Numbered from the stretch's first letter, positions 42,225 to 51,292 are shown. The stretch is DNA of 52,330 nucleotides from SXRF01 sp964624555 (GCA_964624555.1 CAZUXB010000012.1:1-52330); one strand, 5' to 3'. The notes: generated by a model from the letters alone, not told the origin. Numbers and translations are program-made.

Positions 42225-42656
42225 ATGACCAATATTATCTGCACCCGCCGTATTGAATTTGATGCTGCCCACCGTGTTTTAGAACATGAAAGCAAATGCC
42301 GGAACCTGCACGGCCACCGCTACGCCATTGAAGCCAGCTTCACGGCAAACGGGCTGGATGCGCTGGGCCGCGTGGTTGATTTTGGCGTTATCCGCGAGCG
42401 CCTGGGCAAATGGGTTGATGACAACTGGGACCACAACACAATTCTTTTCGATAAGGACATGGAACTGGGCAAACAGATAAGCGCGGTGACCGGGCAGGCA
42501 ATTTTCTACCTGCCCAGCAACCCCACCGCCGAAAATATGGCGGCTTACCTTCTGGAAAAGATCTGCCCCCTGCTCTTTTCCGACCTGAATATCACCTGCG
42601 TTAGCATCCGCCTCTTCGAAACCCCCAACTGTTCTGTGCTGGCATCTACTAAATAA
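42225..42656 (+). CDS. queD: 6-carboxytetrahydropterin synthase (QueD)
   Basis: A 143-residue T-fold enzyme that converts dihydroneopterin triphosphate to 6-carboxytetrahydropterin for queuosine. Zinc ligands and the active-site Cys are seen in FDAAHRVLEHESKCRNLHGH, with RVVDFGVIRERLGKWVDDNWDHNTIL and NPTAENMAAYLLEKI as further family blocks; the catalytic Glu lies in the C-terminal RLFETP. queC and queE are not adjacent. The GH13-PfkB gene follows on the same strand. Confidence 0.93.
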   Translation: MTNIICTRRIEFDAAHRVLEHESKCRNLHGHRYAIEASFTANGLDALGRVVDFGVIRERLGKWVDDNWDHNTILFDKDMELGKQISAVTGQAIFYLPSNPTAENMAAYLLEKICPLLFSDLNITCVSIRLFETPNCSVLASTK

Positions 42657-42701
42657 AAACTATTGTGTTATATTAATGTAATATATAAGATATACTAAAA
42701 T

Positions 42702-45700
42702 TTGTTAATAAATACCTGTATTAAAATGGTACAAGAAAAATTAAACCGCCAGTCTGACATTGTTTACCAGATATACCCGTCATCATTCAAGGATGCGAAC
42801 GGCGATGGTATTGGCGACCTGAAAGGCATCACCCAGAAGCTGGATTATATTAAAAGCCTGAATGTTGATGCGATCTGGATATCGCCTTTTTTCCTTTCAC
42901 CAGAAGGTGATAAAGGCGATGGCGGCTATGCGGTAAGCGACTACCAGAAAGTCAACCCGCGTTTTGGCAGCAATGAAGATTTTGAAGAGCTAATAAAGAA
43001 GGCACACGAAAAAGGTCTGAAAATATATACTGACTTCGTGATGTGCCACACTTCTGACGAGCATGAGTGGTTTGGCAAAAGTGTGGATTGGAAAAAAAAT
43101 GAAGGTTTCAAGGATCGTTACGTCTGGGCCAATGCCAAAAATGCCGAGGTCGACGCTAATGGCGATCCAGTATTAGATGAACATGGTAAGGTAAAACTGC
43201 AATATGGGGACAAGCCGATAGTACCCAATAACTGGAAATCGGTTTTTGAAGGTCCAAGTGGCAGAAAAGACCAATCGGCTTGGGAATGGAACGATAAACG
43301 CCAGCAATTTTACCTGCACCATTTTAATGTAAGCCAGCCCGCCATTAATGCCAATAGCCCGGAAGTACGCAAAGCGGTTATCGCGGAAATGAAATTACTG
43401 CTGGATAAGGGAGTGGATGGCCTGCGCCTTGACGCCCTGTCTTTTGCCAATTGCGATCCTCAGCTACGTGATAATCCCGGTGGTGACACATGGGATTCAC
43501 AGCATTTTCAGCATAGCATGTGCCAGGATTCAACGGTAGAGTATGTAGCCGAAATAAGGAAAATGCTCGACAGCTACCACCCGCCCAAAAGAGCCCTGGG
43601 TGAAGCAATCGCCGGCAAGGATGGTGGTTTTAATTCCATGCCGGTATCGGCAACTTATGTTGATGAACAATACGGCCTGCATAGTTGTTATACCGAACCG
43701 AAATTCTGGCCAGACCCATACAATGGCAAGCCAAGCGGCTACCCGTCAGCCGGGGAGTTAAAAGGTCACCTGCACAATATAGAAAATTTTTTCCCCGGTG
43801 GCGCAATGTGCAATTACCTAAGCAACCATGATTTTTCACGGGCATCAACCCGGATGATGCCACACGGTTGCCCGGAAGAATTACGCACCACCGTGTTAAA
43901 ACAACTTATGGCCATAAACCTTTCCCTGCCCGGTTCGGTGTGCATCTACCAGGGTGAGGAGCTGGGGCTTCCCGATGCTCGCATACCTGAGGATATTCCC
44001 CATAATAAAATCAAAGACACCCTTGATAAATCCTGCCGAGATCGGGCGCGGGCATCGATGCCGTGGGATGACAAGCAGGCCAACGGCGGGTTTTCCACTT
44101 CTTCCGAACCATATCTGCCGGTTCCGGATAGTTATAAAGCGCGGGCGGTCAATTTGCAGGATGGCGACAGGCTCTCCATGCTTAATTTTACCCGCCGCCT
44201 GATAAAAGAACGTCAAGACAACCCGGCGCTCAGTGTCGGAAGCACCACTATTTTAAATACACCGGACGATATTTTTGCCTTCACCAGGCAGGCTGGCGAG
44301 CAAACCATATTGTTCGTATCCAATATGAGCAGGCATACGGCAAAATTCAAGCCGGCAGATTATCTTGATGCCGCAACTCTGGAAAAGCTGCATCTGCAAG
44401 ATTCAGAAATGACAATTGGTGCCTATGGTTTTACCCGCCGCGGCCTTAAAACCCCGGAAAAAGAAACTGCGCTTACAGAATCTGAATTAGCCAATGGTCA
44501 TAAGGGCACAAAAATATTTGCTGCTGACCTTCTGGTTGCCGATGTTTTTCACCATAGCAGCCAGATTCCGCAAATTATGGAAGAAACCGGCTGGCATCCG
44601 GCGCGCCGGGAAAGCATTGATAAAGACCGACATGACCGGCTATTGGCAGCACGCAATGATGACCCCCAAATCACCATTGGCGGTTCAACATTACTGACAC
44701 TGGATACGCTGAAAAAACTCAATCCTGGAAATATCAGCGTTGATTTCATGGGTGTGGCCAGCGATGACAGGTTCGGAACATTCGTAAAAGATCATTTAAA
44801 AAATGTTGGTATCAACCTGCTTACCCCTGAGTGGCCGGAGGATACTGGCCACGACAGCGCAGTTTCCCATATAATTAAAACTGGTTCGCATGATATACTC
44901 GCCACCTACTCCGGCGATGAGGTGCCAGCATTATATAAAACTCTGGCCAGTGAACAAAACAATAAGTTATTAGAACGCAGCATTGCCCATTCGGACTGGG
45001 TATATTTATCCGGTTCAATGATCGAAAAATTCGGCAAACCCTTTATTGACGAGATATTGCAACATCGCTGGAACTATGAAAAGAAGCTGGTTCTGGCACT
45101 GCCGGTACATGCGAACTTTGGTTCAGACGATGCGGCTACTTTCCGTGGATTGGTTAGAAGTGCTAACATAATCGTTGGTAATGATATGGAATTCTGCCGT
45201 ATATTTGATATTAACGACTTCAAACGCCCGGCAAATGGAGGCGGTCCAGATGTCGAACGGACTGACCAACAAATGAAAATAGTTACTGACAAGATTCAAG
45301 AAAGTTTCCGCGAAAGAGTTTTACAAAACAATGGTATACCCTGCGATGGTGGGCAAGTGGCGTTTATCACCCGCGGCAACCGGCCAGCCCTGCTGGTAAC
45401 CGAAAATAAGGTAGTGAAGATACCGGTATCCCAGGCTGTTGACGCTAAAAATGTCATAGGCTCCGGCGATACGGCAACCGCCGCCTTTCTTGATGCCGAG
45501 ATGCGCGGATTAAGCCATAGGCAATCCGCAAAATATGCTGTAGCAATGGCTGCGGAGAAAGTTCAGCAGGAAGACGAAACTCCCTATCTGCGGGATGTAG
45601 ATTCTTCACGCAAAAGGGTACTTGCCAGATTCGGTATGGAGAATATTGCTAAGGCATATTATAAAGCACCTGGCATCGGCACTGCCCAACAAATCACAGT

Positions 45701-45776
45701 GGATGACAGCACTCAGACTAGCTTACCAGCTCATCGTCAGCATCAGCCTGGCGTCCAGCCGCAACGGCTTTGCTGA
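42702..45776 (+). CDS. GH13 alpha-glucosidase fused to PfkB-family sugar kinase
   Basis: A 1024-residue two-domain protein (TTG start; the ATG at 42726 giving 1016 residues is also possible). Residues ~15-590 are a GH13 glucosidase: SDIVYQIYPSSFKDANGDGI, nucleophile D244 in GLRLDAL, acid/base E301 in LGEAIAG, D377 in LSNHD; region I is DFVMCHTSDEHEWF with Cys where Asn is usual. Residues ~600-1005 are a PfkB kinase: GGSTLLTLDTL near the start, NISVDFMGVASDDRFG, and VIGSGDTATAAF with catalytic D923. Neither domain looks damaged. I infer hydrolysis of an alpha-glucoside followed by phosphorylation of a released sugar. The family of each half is sure, substrates are not. The end overlaps clpA by 59 bp, convergent. 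Confidence 0.92.
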   Translation: MLINTCIKMVQEKLNRQSDIVYQIYPSSFKDANGDGIGDLKGITQKLDYIKSLNVDAIWISPFFLSPEGDKGDGGYAVSDYQKVNPRFGSNEDFEELIKKAHEKGLKIYTDFVMCHTSDEHEWFGKSVDWKKNEGFKDRYVWANAKNAEVDANGDPVLDEHGKVKLQYGDKPIVPNNWKSVFEGPSGRKDQSAWEWNDKRQQFYLHHFNVSQPAINANSPEVRKAVIAEMKLLLDKGVDGLRLDALSFANCDPQLRDNPGGDTWDSQHFQHSMCQDSTVEYVAEIRKMLDSYHPPKRALGEAIAGKDGGFNSMPVSATYVDEQYGLHSCYTEPKFWPDPYNGKPSGYPSAGELKGHLHNIENFFPGGAMCNYLSNHDFSRASTRMMPHGCPEELRTTVLKQLMAINLSLPGSVCIYQGEELGLPDARIPEDIPHNKIKDTLDKSCRDRARASMPWDDKQANGGFSTSSEPYLPVPDSYKARAVNLQDGDRLSMLNFTRRLIKERQDNPALSVGSTTILNTPDDIFAFTRQAGEQTILFVSNMSRHTAKFKPADYLDAATLEKLHLQDSEMTIGAYGFTRRGLKTPEKETALTESELANGHKGTKIFAADLLVADVFHHSSQIPQIMEETGWHPARRESIDKDRHDRLLAARNDDPQITIGGSTLLTLDTLKKLNPGNISVDFMGVASDDRFGTFVKDHLKNVGINLLTPEWPEDTGHDSAVSHIIKTGSHDILATYSGDEVPALYKTLASEQNNKLLERSIAHSDWVYLSGSMIEKFGKPFIDEILQHRWNYEKKLVLALPVHANFGSDDAATFRGLVRSANIIVGNDMEFCRIFDINDFKRPANGGGPDVERTDQQMKIVTDKIQESFRERVLQNNGIPCDGGQVAFITRGNRPALLVTENKVVKIPVSQAVDAKNVIGSGDTATAAFLDAEMRGLSHRQSAKYAVAMAAEKVQQEDETPYLRDVDSSRKRVLARFGMENIAKAYYKAPGIGTAQQITVDDSTQTSLPAHRQHQPGVQPQRLC

Positions 45777-48054
45777 AACTGAAAGCCAGTTCGCCGTTTT
45801 CGACAGTTACTTTAACGGTGCCACCTTTGGAAAGTTTGCCGAAGAGCACTTCATCGGCCAGCGGTTTTTTGATCTTTTCAGCAATCAGGCGCGCCATCGG
45901 GCGGGCGCCGTTGGCACGCTCATAACCGCGTTCTACCAGCCAGTTTCGGGCATTGTTATCAAGATTGATGGTCACGTTGCGGTCAGCAAGTTGTGATTCG
46001 AGGCGGAAGATAAATTTATTCACCACGTTAGCCACTACTTCCGGATTCAGGTGCGCGAACGGAATTATCGCATCAAGGCGGTTGCGGAACTCAGGAGTGA
46101 ACGCACGCACCACTGCTTCCTTCTCTTCACCTTCACGGCTTACTTTCATAAAGCCTACCGGAGCGCGGGCGGCGTCGGCAGAACCGGCATTGCTGGTCAT
46201 GATGATGATGGTGTTGCGGAAGTTGATCATCTTGCCGTTATTGTCGGTCAAGCGACCGTAATCCATAACCTGGAGCAGGATGTTATAAACATCCGGATGG
46301 GCTTTTTCGATTTCGTCCAAAAGAATTACGCAGTAGGGGTTTTTATCAACCGCATCGGTCATGAGTCCACCCTGATCGAAACCGACATAGCCCGGAGGCG
46401 AGCCGATAAGGCGCGACACGGCATGTTTTTCCATATATTCTGACATATCGAAGCGGAGCAGTTCCATACCCATCGCAACAGCGAGTTGCTGCGCCACTTC
46501 GGTTTTACCCACACCGGTCGGGCCGGTGAACAGGTAATTACCAATTGGTTTTTCTTCTTCACGCAAACCGACACGTGACATTTTGATGGCGGAGGCGAGC
46601 GCATCGATCGCGTTATCCTGACCGAACACCACCAACTTCAAATTCTTATCGAGGTTGCGCAGAACTTCGGCATCATCCATGGTCACGGTCTTAGCCGGCA
46701 TGCGTGCAATTTTTGCAACGATATCCTCTATTTCCTTGTTGGTGATGGTTTTTTTGCGGCGAGCTTCCGGCAGCAACATCTGCGCGGCACCAGCTTCATC
46801 AAGCACGTCGATTGCTTTATCGGGTAGTTTGCGGTCAGTTATATAGCGGGCGGAAAGTTCGGCCGCTGCTTTTATCGCACCGTTAGTATAACGCACTGAG
46901 TGGTGATCTTCGTAATAAGGTTTCAGGCCACGCAGAATTTTGATTGTGTTTTCGACAGTAGGCTCCACCACATCGATCTTCTGGAAACGGCGGGCCAGGG
47001 CGCGGTCTTTTTCGATAGAACTTTTATATTCTTTGTAAGTAGTCGAACCGATGCAACGGAAACCACCGCGGGCAAGAGCAGGTTTCAGCAGGTTACAGGC
47101 ATCGAGCGCACCACCGGAAGTTGAACCGGCGCCGATAATGGTATGTATCTCATCAATGAATAAAATCGAGTTCGGAATTCTTTCGATTTCTTTTATCACC
47201 GCTTTCATGCGTTCTTCAAAATCACCGCGGTAACGGGTACCGGCCAGCAGTGAGCCCATATCCAGCGAGAAAATAATAGCACTGCGCAGGACCTGCGGCA
47301 CTTCACCACGCACGATGCGCAGGGCCAACCCTTCGGCGATCGCAGTTTTACCAACACCGGCCTCACCAACATAAAGCGGGTTGTTTTTGGTACGGCGGGC
47401 GAGAACCTGAATGGTCCTGTCCACTTCTTCTTCGCGGCCAACCAGTATATCGGTTTTGCCGGCTTCCGCTTTTTTATTGAGGTTGATGGTATATTGCGCC
47501 AGCGCATCGGCCTTGTCCTTGTCTTTGTCTTTTTCTTTAGCAGCCTGCGGGCGTTCCAGCGAATCGGCAGCTTCATCGGAATCAAACCCGCCTTTCCACT
47601 CAGCTACTTTATTGCTGTCCTGGTATTTAACTACGCCGTGTGATATATAGTTCACCACATCAAGGCGTGACAGTTCCTGTTCCTGTAAGAAGAATACCGC
47701 GTGGCTGTCGCGCTCAGAGAAAAGTGCTACCAGCACGTTGGCGCCGGTCACTTCACTTTTGCCGGCAGATTGCACATGGATAGCGGCGCGGTGGATAACG
47801 CGTTGGAAACCGGCGGTCGGGCGGGCCTCTTCCAGCTCATCAACTACCAGTGAGTTTAATTCTGTTTCTAAAAAATCACCAAGGTTCTTTTTGATATCAA
47901 CGAGGTTGATACCGCAACCACGCATAACCGAAACGGCATCAGGATCATCGATCAAAGCATACAGCAAATGCTCCAGCGTTGCATATTCATGGCGATATTT
48001 TTTTGCAATCGCCATTGCACGGTGCAGGCTGATTTCCAGATTCTTTGACAACAT
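45718..48054 (-). CDS. clpA: ATP-dependent Clp protease ATP-binding subunit ClpA
   Basis: A 778-residue AAA+ unfoldase feeding ClpP. The N-domain (residues 1-145) docks ClpS. The D1 module has Walker A GEAGVGKTAIAEGLA and ILFIDEIHTIIGAG; D2 has GPTGVGKTEVAQQLA, ILLDEIEKAHPDV and the ClpP loop region. Starting MLSKNLEISLHRAM with GGAG 6 bases upstream (48054). It follows clpS by 36 bp. The 3' end overlaps the convergent fusion gene. Confidence 0.96.
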   Translation of the reverse strand: MLSKNLEISLHRAMAIAKKYRHEYATLEHLLYALIDDPDAVSVMRGCGINLVDIKKNLGDFLETELNSLVVDELEEARPTAGFQRVIHRAAIHVQSAGKSEVTGANVLVALFSERDSHAVFFLQEQELSRLDVVNYISHGVVKYQDSNKVAEWKGGFDSDEAADSLERPQAAKEKDKDKDKADALAQYTINLNKKAEAGKTDILVGREEEVDRTIQVLARRTKNNPLYVGEAGVGKTAIAEGLALRIVRGEVPQVLRSAIIFSLDMGSLLAGTRYRGDFEERMKAVIKEIERIPNSILFIDEIHTIIGAGSTSGGALDACNLLKPALARGGFRCIGSTTYKEYKSSIEKDRALARRFQKIDVVEPTVENTIKILRGLKPYYEDHHSVRYTNGAIKAAAELSARYITDRKLPDKAIDVLDEAGAAQMLLPEARRKKTITNKEIEDIVAKIARMPAKTVTMDDAEVLRNLDKNLKLVVFGQDNAIDALASAIKMSRVGLREEEKPIGNYLFTGPTGVGKTEVAQQLAVAMGMELLRFDMSEYMEKHAVSRLIGSPPGYVGFDQGGLMTDAVDKNPYCVILLDEIEKAHPDVYNILLQVMDYGRLTDNNGKMINFRNTIIIMTSNAGSADAARAPVGFMKVSREGEEKEAVVRAFTPEFRNRLDAIIPFAHLNPEVVANVVNKFIFRLESQLADRNVTINLDNNARNWLVERGYERANGARPMARLIAEKIKKPLADEVLFGKLSKGGTVKVTVENGELAFSFSKAVAAGRQADADDELVS

Positions 48055-48090
48055 GGCGTTCTCCAATCGGTTCGTAGTAGTTCGGTCATT

Positions 48091-48435
48091 TTATTCTGCT
48101 TCCACCAAGCATTGCAGCGGATACTCCTTGCGGCGTGACACCATAATTGTCTCCTCCGCTTTTGTTTCTGCCACATCCTTAGTGTAGACCCCACAAACCC
48201 CAGCACCCTTCTGGTGAACTTCTAGCATGATGCTGACCGCTTCTTCCTGGTTCTTGTGGAATATCCCTTTAAGGATGAAGACCACAAAGTCCATTGGTGT
48301 ATAATCATCGTTCAGCAACACCACTTTGTAGAAGGGCGGACGTTTGGTTTTCACCTCCGGTTCCGCCAGCAGTACATCATTACTGATTTCCTGCCCTTCA
48401 CTCCCAGCTACTGACATTTTGGCGTCTTTAATCAT
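48091..48435 (-). CDS. clpS: ATP-dependent Clp protease adaptor ClpS
   Basis: 114 residues. The disordered N-terminal ~30 residues are followed by the core RPPFYKVVLLNDDYTPMDFV, ILKGIFHKNQEEAVSIML, HQKGAGVCGVYTKDVAETKA and PLQCLVEAE. The hydrophobic pocket residues for N-degron recognition are in place. It delivers N-end-rule substrates to ClpAP, and its gene precedes clpA as usual. The 228 bp in front (48436-48663) are very AT-rich and hold no gene I can support. Confidence 0.96.
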   Translation of the reverse strand: MIKDAKMSVAGSEGQEISNDVLLAEPEVKTKRPPFYKVVLLNDDYTPMDFVVFILKGIFHKNQEEAVSIMLEVHQKGAGVCGVYTKDVAETKAEETIMVSRRKEYPLQCLVEAE

Positions 48436-48663
48436 TATGACCTATAAACCTTGAAGAATGCGTTAAATGAAAATTTCTAAGTTATTAATTTCAAAAATTT
48501 TCCCATATTGGAAAAATGCGCTTTACATATTGTTTTTCAATATAAAAACCGCTTTTACGAGTTTCTTATACAATATTTTTTTGAAAACTGGAACAAAAAT
48601 TTATCGTCTCCAGTTAATCATTTTTGCGGTGATTATAGTAAATTTATTACCAGAACTGGCAAA

Positions 48664-49083
48664 TCAACCGCGAACCAGCGGTTCTTCTGGCCTTTGCGCC
48701 TGCTCGATGAGGGTAGTTGGCTGGATATTGGCTGTATGCTTGCGGTTGCAGCAACGGGCTGGCTCCATCGTAGGAATCTCTGAATCAGAAGGAATTACTG
48801 AAACCTGCGGGCCCATGCGCTCGTGTTTTAACCTGAGGTCATGGGCTTTGCTGGCGGTAAACATGGATTTCACGATTTCAACAATACCTACGACATTAAG
48901 GGCGATGCTGGCCAACCTCAAACCACCTGTTCTTTTAGTATTAATCGTATCGACAATAGTACCACCTATAACAGAAGCAAGGCCAAGGCTGGCCTGCCTT
49001 TCGCCGTGCAGACTTACATCTTTCACCTGGTCTTTGAGCTTATCGCGCTCAAAATCTTCCTTGGTTTCGTAGATAACAGCCAT
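48664..49083 (-). CDS. Hypothetical protein with two hydrophobic segments
   Basis: A 139-residue protein of unknown family, starting MAVIYETKEDFERDKLKDQV with GGGAG upstream; the longer frame to 49131 begins in a GCTCGCAATGACG repeat fragment and is less likely. A charged N-terminal helix is followed by two hydrophobic stretches (LGLASVIGGTIVDTI and LRLASIALNVVGIVEIV, about residues 32-46 and 55-71) that may form a membrane hairpin. The Pro/Arg-rich C-terminal ~50 residues are probably disordered. Isolated between ruvA and clpS. Confidence 0.6.
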   Translation of the reverse strand: MAVIYETKEDFERDKLKDQVKDVSLHGERQASLGLASVIGGTIVDTINTKRTGGLRLASIALNVVGIVEIVKSMFTASKAHDLRLKHERMGPQVSVIPSDSEIPTMEPARCCNRKHTANIQPTTLIEQAQRPEEPLVRG

Positions 49084-49197
49084 TTTCTTGCTCTCCCTTA
49101 GTGTACGCTCGCAATGACGAACCATAAACATACGAGGATTTTATATTATTATAAAAAAAGCCACAACCTCATAAATATTATTGTTTTATGACAAAGT

Positions 49198-49232
49198 CCC
49201 CTCTCCACGAAGTGGGGAGGGCTAGGGAGGGG
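49198..49232. repeat. Palindromic repeat family A, half copy
   Basis: CCCCTCTCCACGAAGTGGGG then AGGGCTAGGGAGGGG, the right half of copies at 864-946 and 40066-40146. It ends at the base before the ruvA stop codon. Confidence 0.85.
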
Positions 49233-49847
49233 CTACGCCCTTACTAACTCTTTGAGACTCAAGCGGATTATATCATTCAACGCCAATTGCGCATCCCCGG
49301 CCATCGCCTTATTCACCGCCCCATAAGCGTCTGTGCGGCTATAGCCGAGGTTCACCAGCGCCGAAACGGCGTCCTCATTCACCCCCACTGCCTTATGCCC
49401 ACTGCCCGCTGCCTCTTTCTTCCCAACCACAAACTCCGAGGTTGGCATTTTAAGAACCTTGTCTTTTAGTTCGGTGACGATGCGCTCAGCAAGCTTCGGG
49501 CCGATTCCGCTGATAGCCTTGAACGCGGCAATATCCTTGGCCATTATCGCCTGCACCATTTGCGGCGGTGAGTACGCAGCAAGAATCGCGAGCGCGGTTT
49601 TATTACCCACGCCCTGCACGGTGGCGAGCAGGCGGAACCAATCGCGCTCGATATTATTTGGAAACCCATATAAATGGATATGGTCCTCGCGCACATTCAT
49701 TTCGATGGTCAGACTTACCGTCTCCCCAGCCTGTAGTGCCGCCAGCAGGCGCGCCGAGGCAAACACATGATAGCCGACACCATTTACGTCCAACACCAGC
49801 GAATCATCGTCTATTTCTTCGACTATACCGCGTAATTTTCCAATCAT
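49233..49847 (-). CDS. ruvA: Holliday junction DNA helicase subunit RuvA
   Basis: 204 residues. The OB-fold domain I opens MIGKLRGIVEEIDDDSLVLD; domain II has the helix-hairpin-helix FRLLATVQGVGNKTALAIL and GIGPKLAERIVTELKDK; the flexible linker and domain III (VSALVNLGYSRTDAYGAVNK) contacts RuvB. ruvB, almost always next, is not found downstream, where a family A half repeat and an unknown gene follow. Confidence 0.95.
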   Translation of the reverse strand: MIGKLRGIVEEIDDDSLVLDVNGVGYHVFASARLLAALQAGETVSLTIEMNVREDHIHLYGFPNNIERDWFRLLATVQGVGNKTALAILAAYSPPQMVQAIMAKDIAAFKAISGIGPKLAERIVTELKDKVLKMPTSEFVVGKKEAAGSGHKAVGVNEDAVSALVNLGYSRTDAYGAVNKAMAGDAQLALNDIIRLSLKELVRA

Positions 49848-49862
49848 ATCACCCCCCCAATT

Positions 49863-49961
49863 CCGTCATTGCGAGGACCCCGCACTTGTTGCGGGGGACG
49901 CGGCAATCCAGTACCAACAGCAGCAACACCTGGATTGCTTCGCTCCGCTCGCAATGACAAT
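49863..49961. repeat. Palindromic repeat family C with a family D insert, copy 2
   Basis: Outer arms GTCATTGCGAGGACC and GCTCCGCTCGCAATGAC; inner arms GGCAATCCAG and CTGGATTGC; near the left end an inserted-looking hairpin CCCCGCACTTGTTGCGGGG of the family D type. It separates ruvC from ruvA. Confidence 0.85.
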
Positions 49962-49969
49962 AACTACAT

Positions 49970-50515
49970 TCATCCTATAACCTTTTTGGCCAATTGTGAA
50001 ACCGTACGCTGATGGGCATGGCATATCGCAACGGCCAGTGCATCAGCGGCATCCGGGGTTTTAGCATCGCTTGCTGGCAACAAAGTTTTTACCATCATCG
50101 CGATCTGGCCTTTCTCCGCATGACCGCTACCCACCACCGATTTTTTCACCAGATTGGCACTATATTCCGCTACCGGAATATTTTCAATAGCCAGCGAAAC
50201 TATCAGCGCTCCCCTCGCCTGCCCCAGCTTCAAACTACTCGCGCTGTTCTTGTTCACAAACGTTTCTTCGATGGCCGCTTCATCCGGCTTATACAGCGTC
50301 ACCACTTTTTTTATACCATCGTGGAGTTCTTTGAGGCGCGCTGCCATAGCGTCCCCCGCATTGCTGTGAATGGTGCCGCAGGCGACGAAGGAAAGCTGGT
50401 TGCCGCGCGCATTCACAACGCCCCAGCCGGTATGTTGCAGGCCCGGGTCTATTCCAAGAATGATGACTGGATTACTAGATGAGTGGATGACTGGATAAGT
50501 AGTTTTTTTTATCAT
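49970..50515 (-). CDS. ruvC: Holliday junction resolvase RuvC
   Basis: A 181-residue endonuclease. The RNase H-like core begins IILGIDPGLQHTGWGVV, with the first catalytic Asp; EETFVNKNSASSLKLGQARG holds the Glu, and TPDAADALAVAICHAH the last acidic pair. The ~18 residues before the core (TTYPVIHSSSNPV) come from a stuttering inverted repeat, so the true start may be a later codon, or the protein carries a small extension. Between yebC and ruvA, the usual order. Confidence 0.94.
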   Translation of the reverse strand: MIKKTTYPVIHSSSNPVIILGIDPGLQHTGWGVVNARGNQLSFVACGTIHSNAGDAMAARLKELHDGIKKVVTLYKPDEAAIEETFVNKNSASSLKLGQARGALIVSLAIENIPVAEYSANLVKKSVVGSGHAEKGQIAMMVKTLLPASDAKTPDAADALAVAICHAHQRTVSQLAKKVIG

Positions 50516-50545
50516 CTCGTCATCCCGTCATCTTATCATCTACTA
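50456..50545. repeat. Stuttering inverted repeat 5 (ATCCAGTCATC words)
   Basis: Left arm GAATGATGACTGGATTACTA then GATGAGTGGATGACTGGAT; right arm ATCATCTCGTCATCCCGTCA then TCTTATCATCTAC; the loop contains a run of 8 T. It codes for the N-terminal extension of ruvC and reaches the yebC stop. Confidence 0.72.
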
Positions 50546-51292
50546 CGCGCTCAACCTTTGCAGAACACTGTCAGATATCTCGAAGTTGGAGAACACCTCC
50601 TGCACGTCATCATTATCTTCCAGCGTATCAATAAGTTTAAGGATATTTTTAGCCTGCTCCTCGTCAACCGGAACGGTGTTTTTCGGCTGCCAGATCATCT
50701 TCGCTGATTCCGGTGCACCAAAGCGTTTTTCCAGCCCTTCGCGCACATGCACGAACTGTTCCAGCGTACAGGTGACGATATGGTTGGTGGCATCGCTCTC
50801 GCAATTTTCTGCGCCTACGTCAATAGCGGTTTCCAACATACCGTCGGCGGTGGCGATGCCCAGCGGGTAAACCACGCGCCCGATATAGTCGAACATGAAA
50901 CTGACACTTCCGGTTTCGCCCAGCGCCCCGCCGCATTTGGCAAAAGCCGAGCGCATTTCCGGAGCAGTGCGGTTACGGTTATCGGTCAGCGCCTGCACTA
51001 TAACGGCCACACCTCCCGGCCCATAGCCTTCATAGCGCACCGCTTCAAAATTATCGGAATCGTTATTGCCGCTGGCACGTTTTATTGCCGCCTCGATGCG
51101 ATCGCGCGGCATATTCTCCTCACGCGCCCACAATATCGCCGCACGTAGGCGCGGGTTGGAAGCAGGGTCAGAACTACCGGCCTTTACCGCCGAGATTATT
51201 TCACGGCCAACCTTGGTGAGTATCTTACCCTTCTTGGCATCCTGCGCGCCCTTGCGGCGCATGATGTTCTTAAACTGCGAATGACCAGCCAT
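50543..51292 (-). CDS. yebC: YebC/PmpR-family transcription or translation regulator
   Basis: 249 residues. It starts MAGHSQFKNIMRRKGAQDAK, a variant of the usual MAGHSKWANIxHRK, and contains NMPRDRIEAAIKRASG and YEGYGPGGVAVIVQALTDNR, GALGETGSVSFMFD. Family members bind DNA as regulators, and recent work links YebC proteins to relief of ribosome stalling at proline runs. The Pro-rich OmpA-like gene immediately upstream (10 bp) makes that role interesting in this context. First of yebC-ruvC-ruvA. Confidence 0.94.
   Translation of the reverse strand: MAGHSQFKNIMRRKGAQDAKKGKILTKVGREIISAVKAGSSDPASNPRLRAAILWAREENMPRDRIEAAIKRASGNNDSDNFEAVRYEGYGPGGVAVIVQALTDNRNRTAPEMRSAFAKCGGALGETGSVSFMFDYIGRVVYPLGIATADGMLETAIDVGAENCESDATNHIVTCTLEQFVHVREGLEKRFGAPESAKMIWQPKNTVPVDEEQAKNILKLIDTLEDNDDVQEVFSNFEISDSVLQRLSA

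Noticed and set aside
45718..48187. Long open frames antisense to clpA and clpS
   Set aside because: They are by-products of codon bias on the opposite strand; the minus-strand proteins match ClpA and ClpS over full length.
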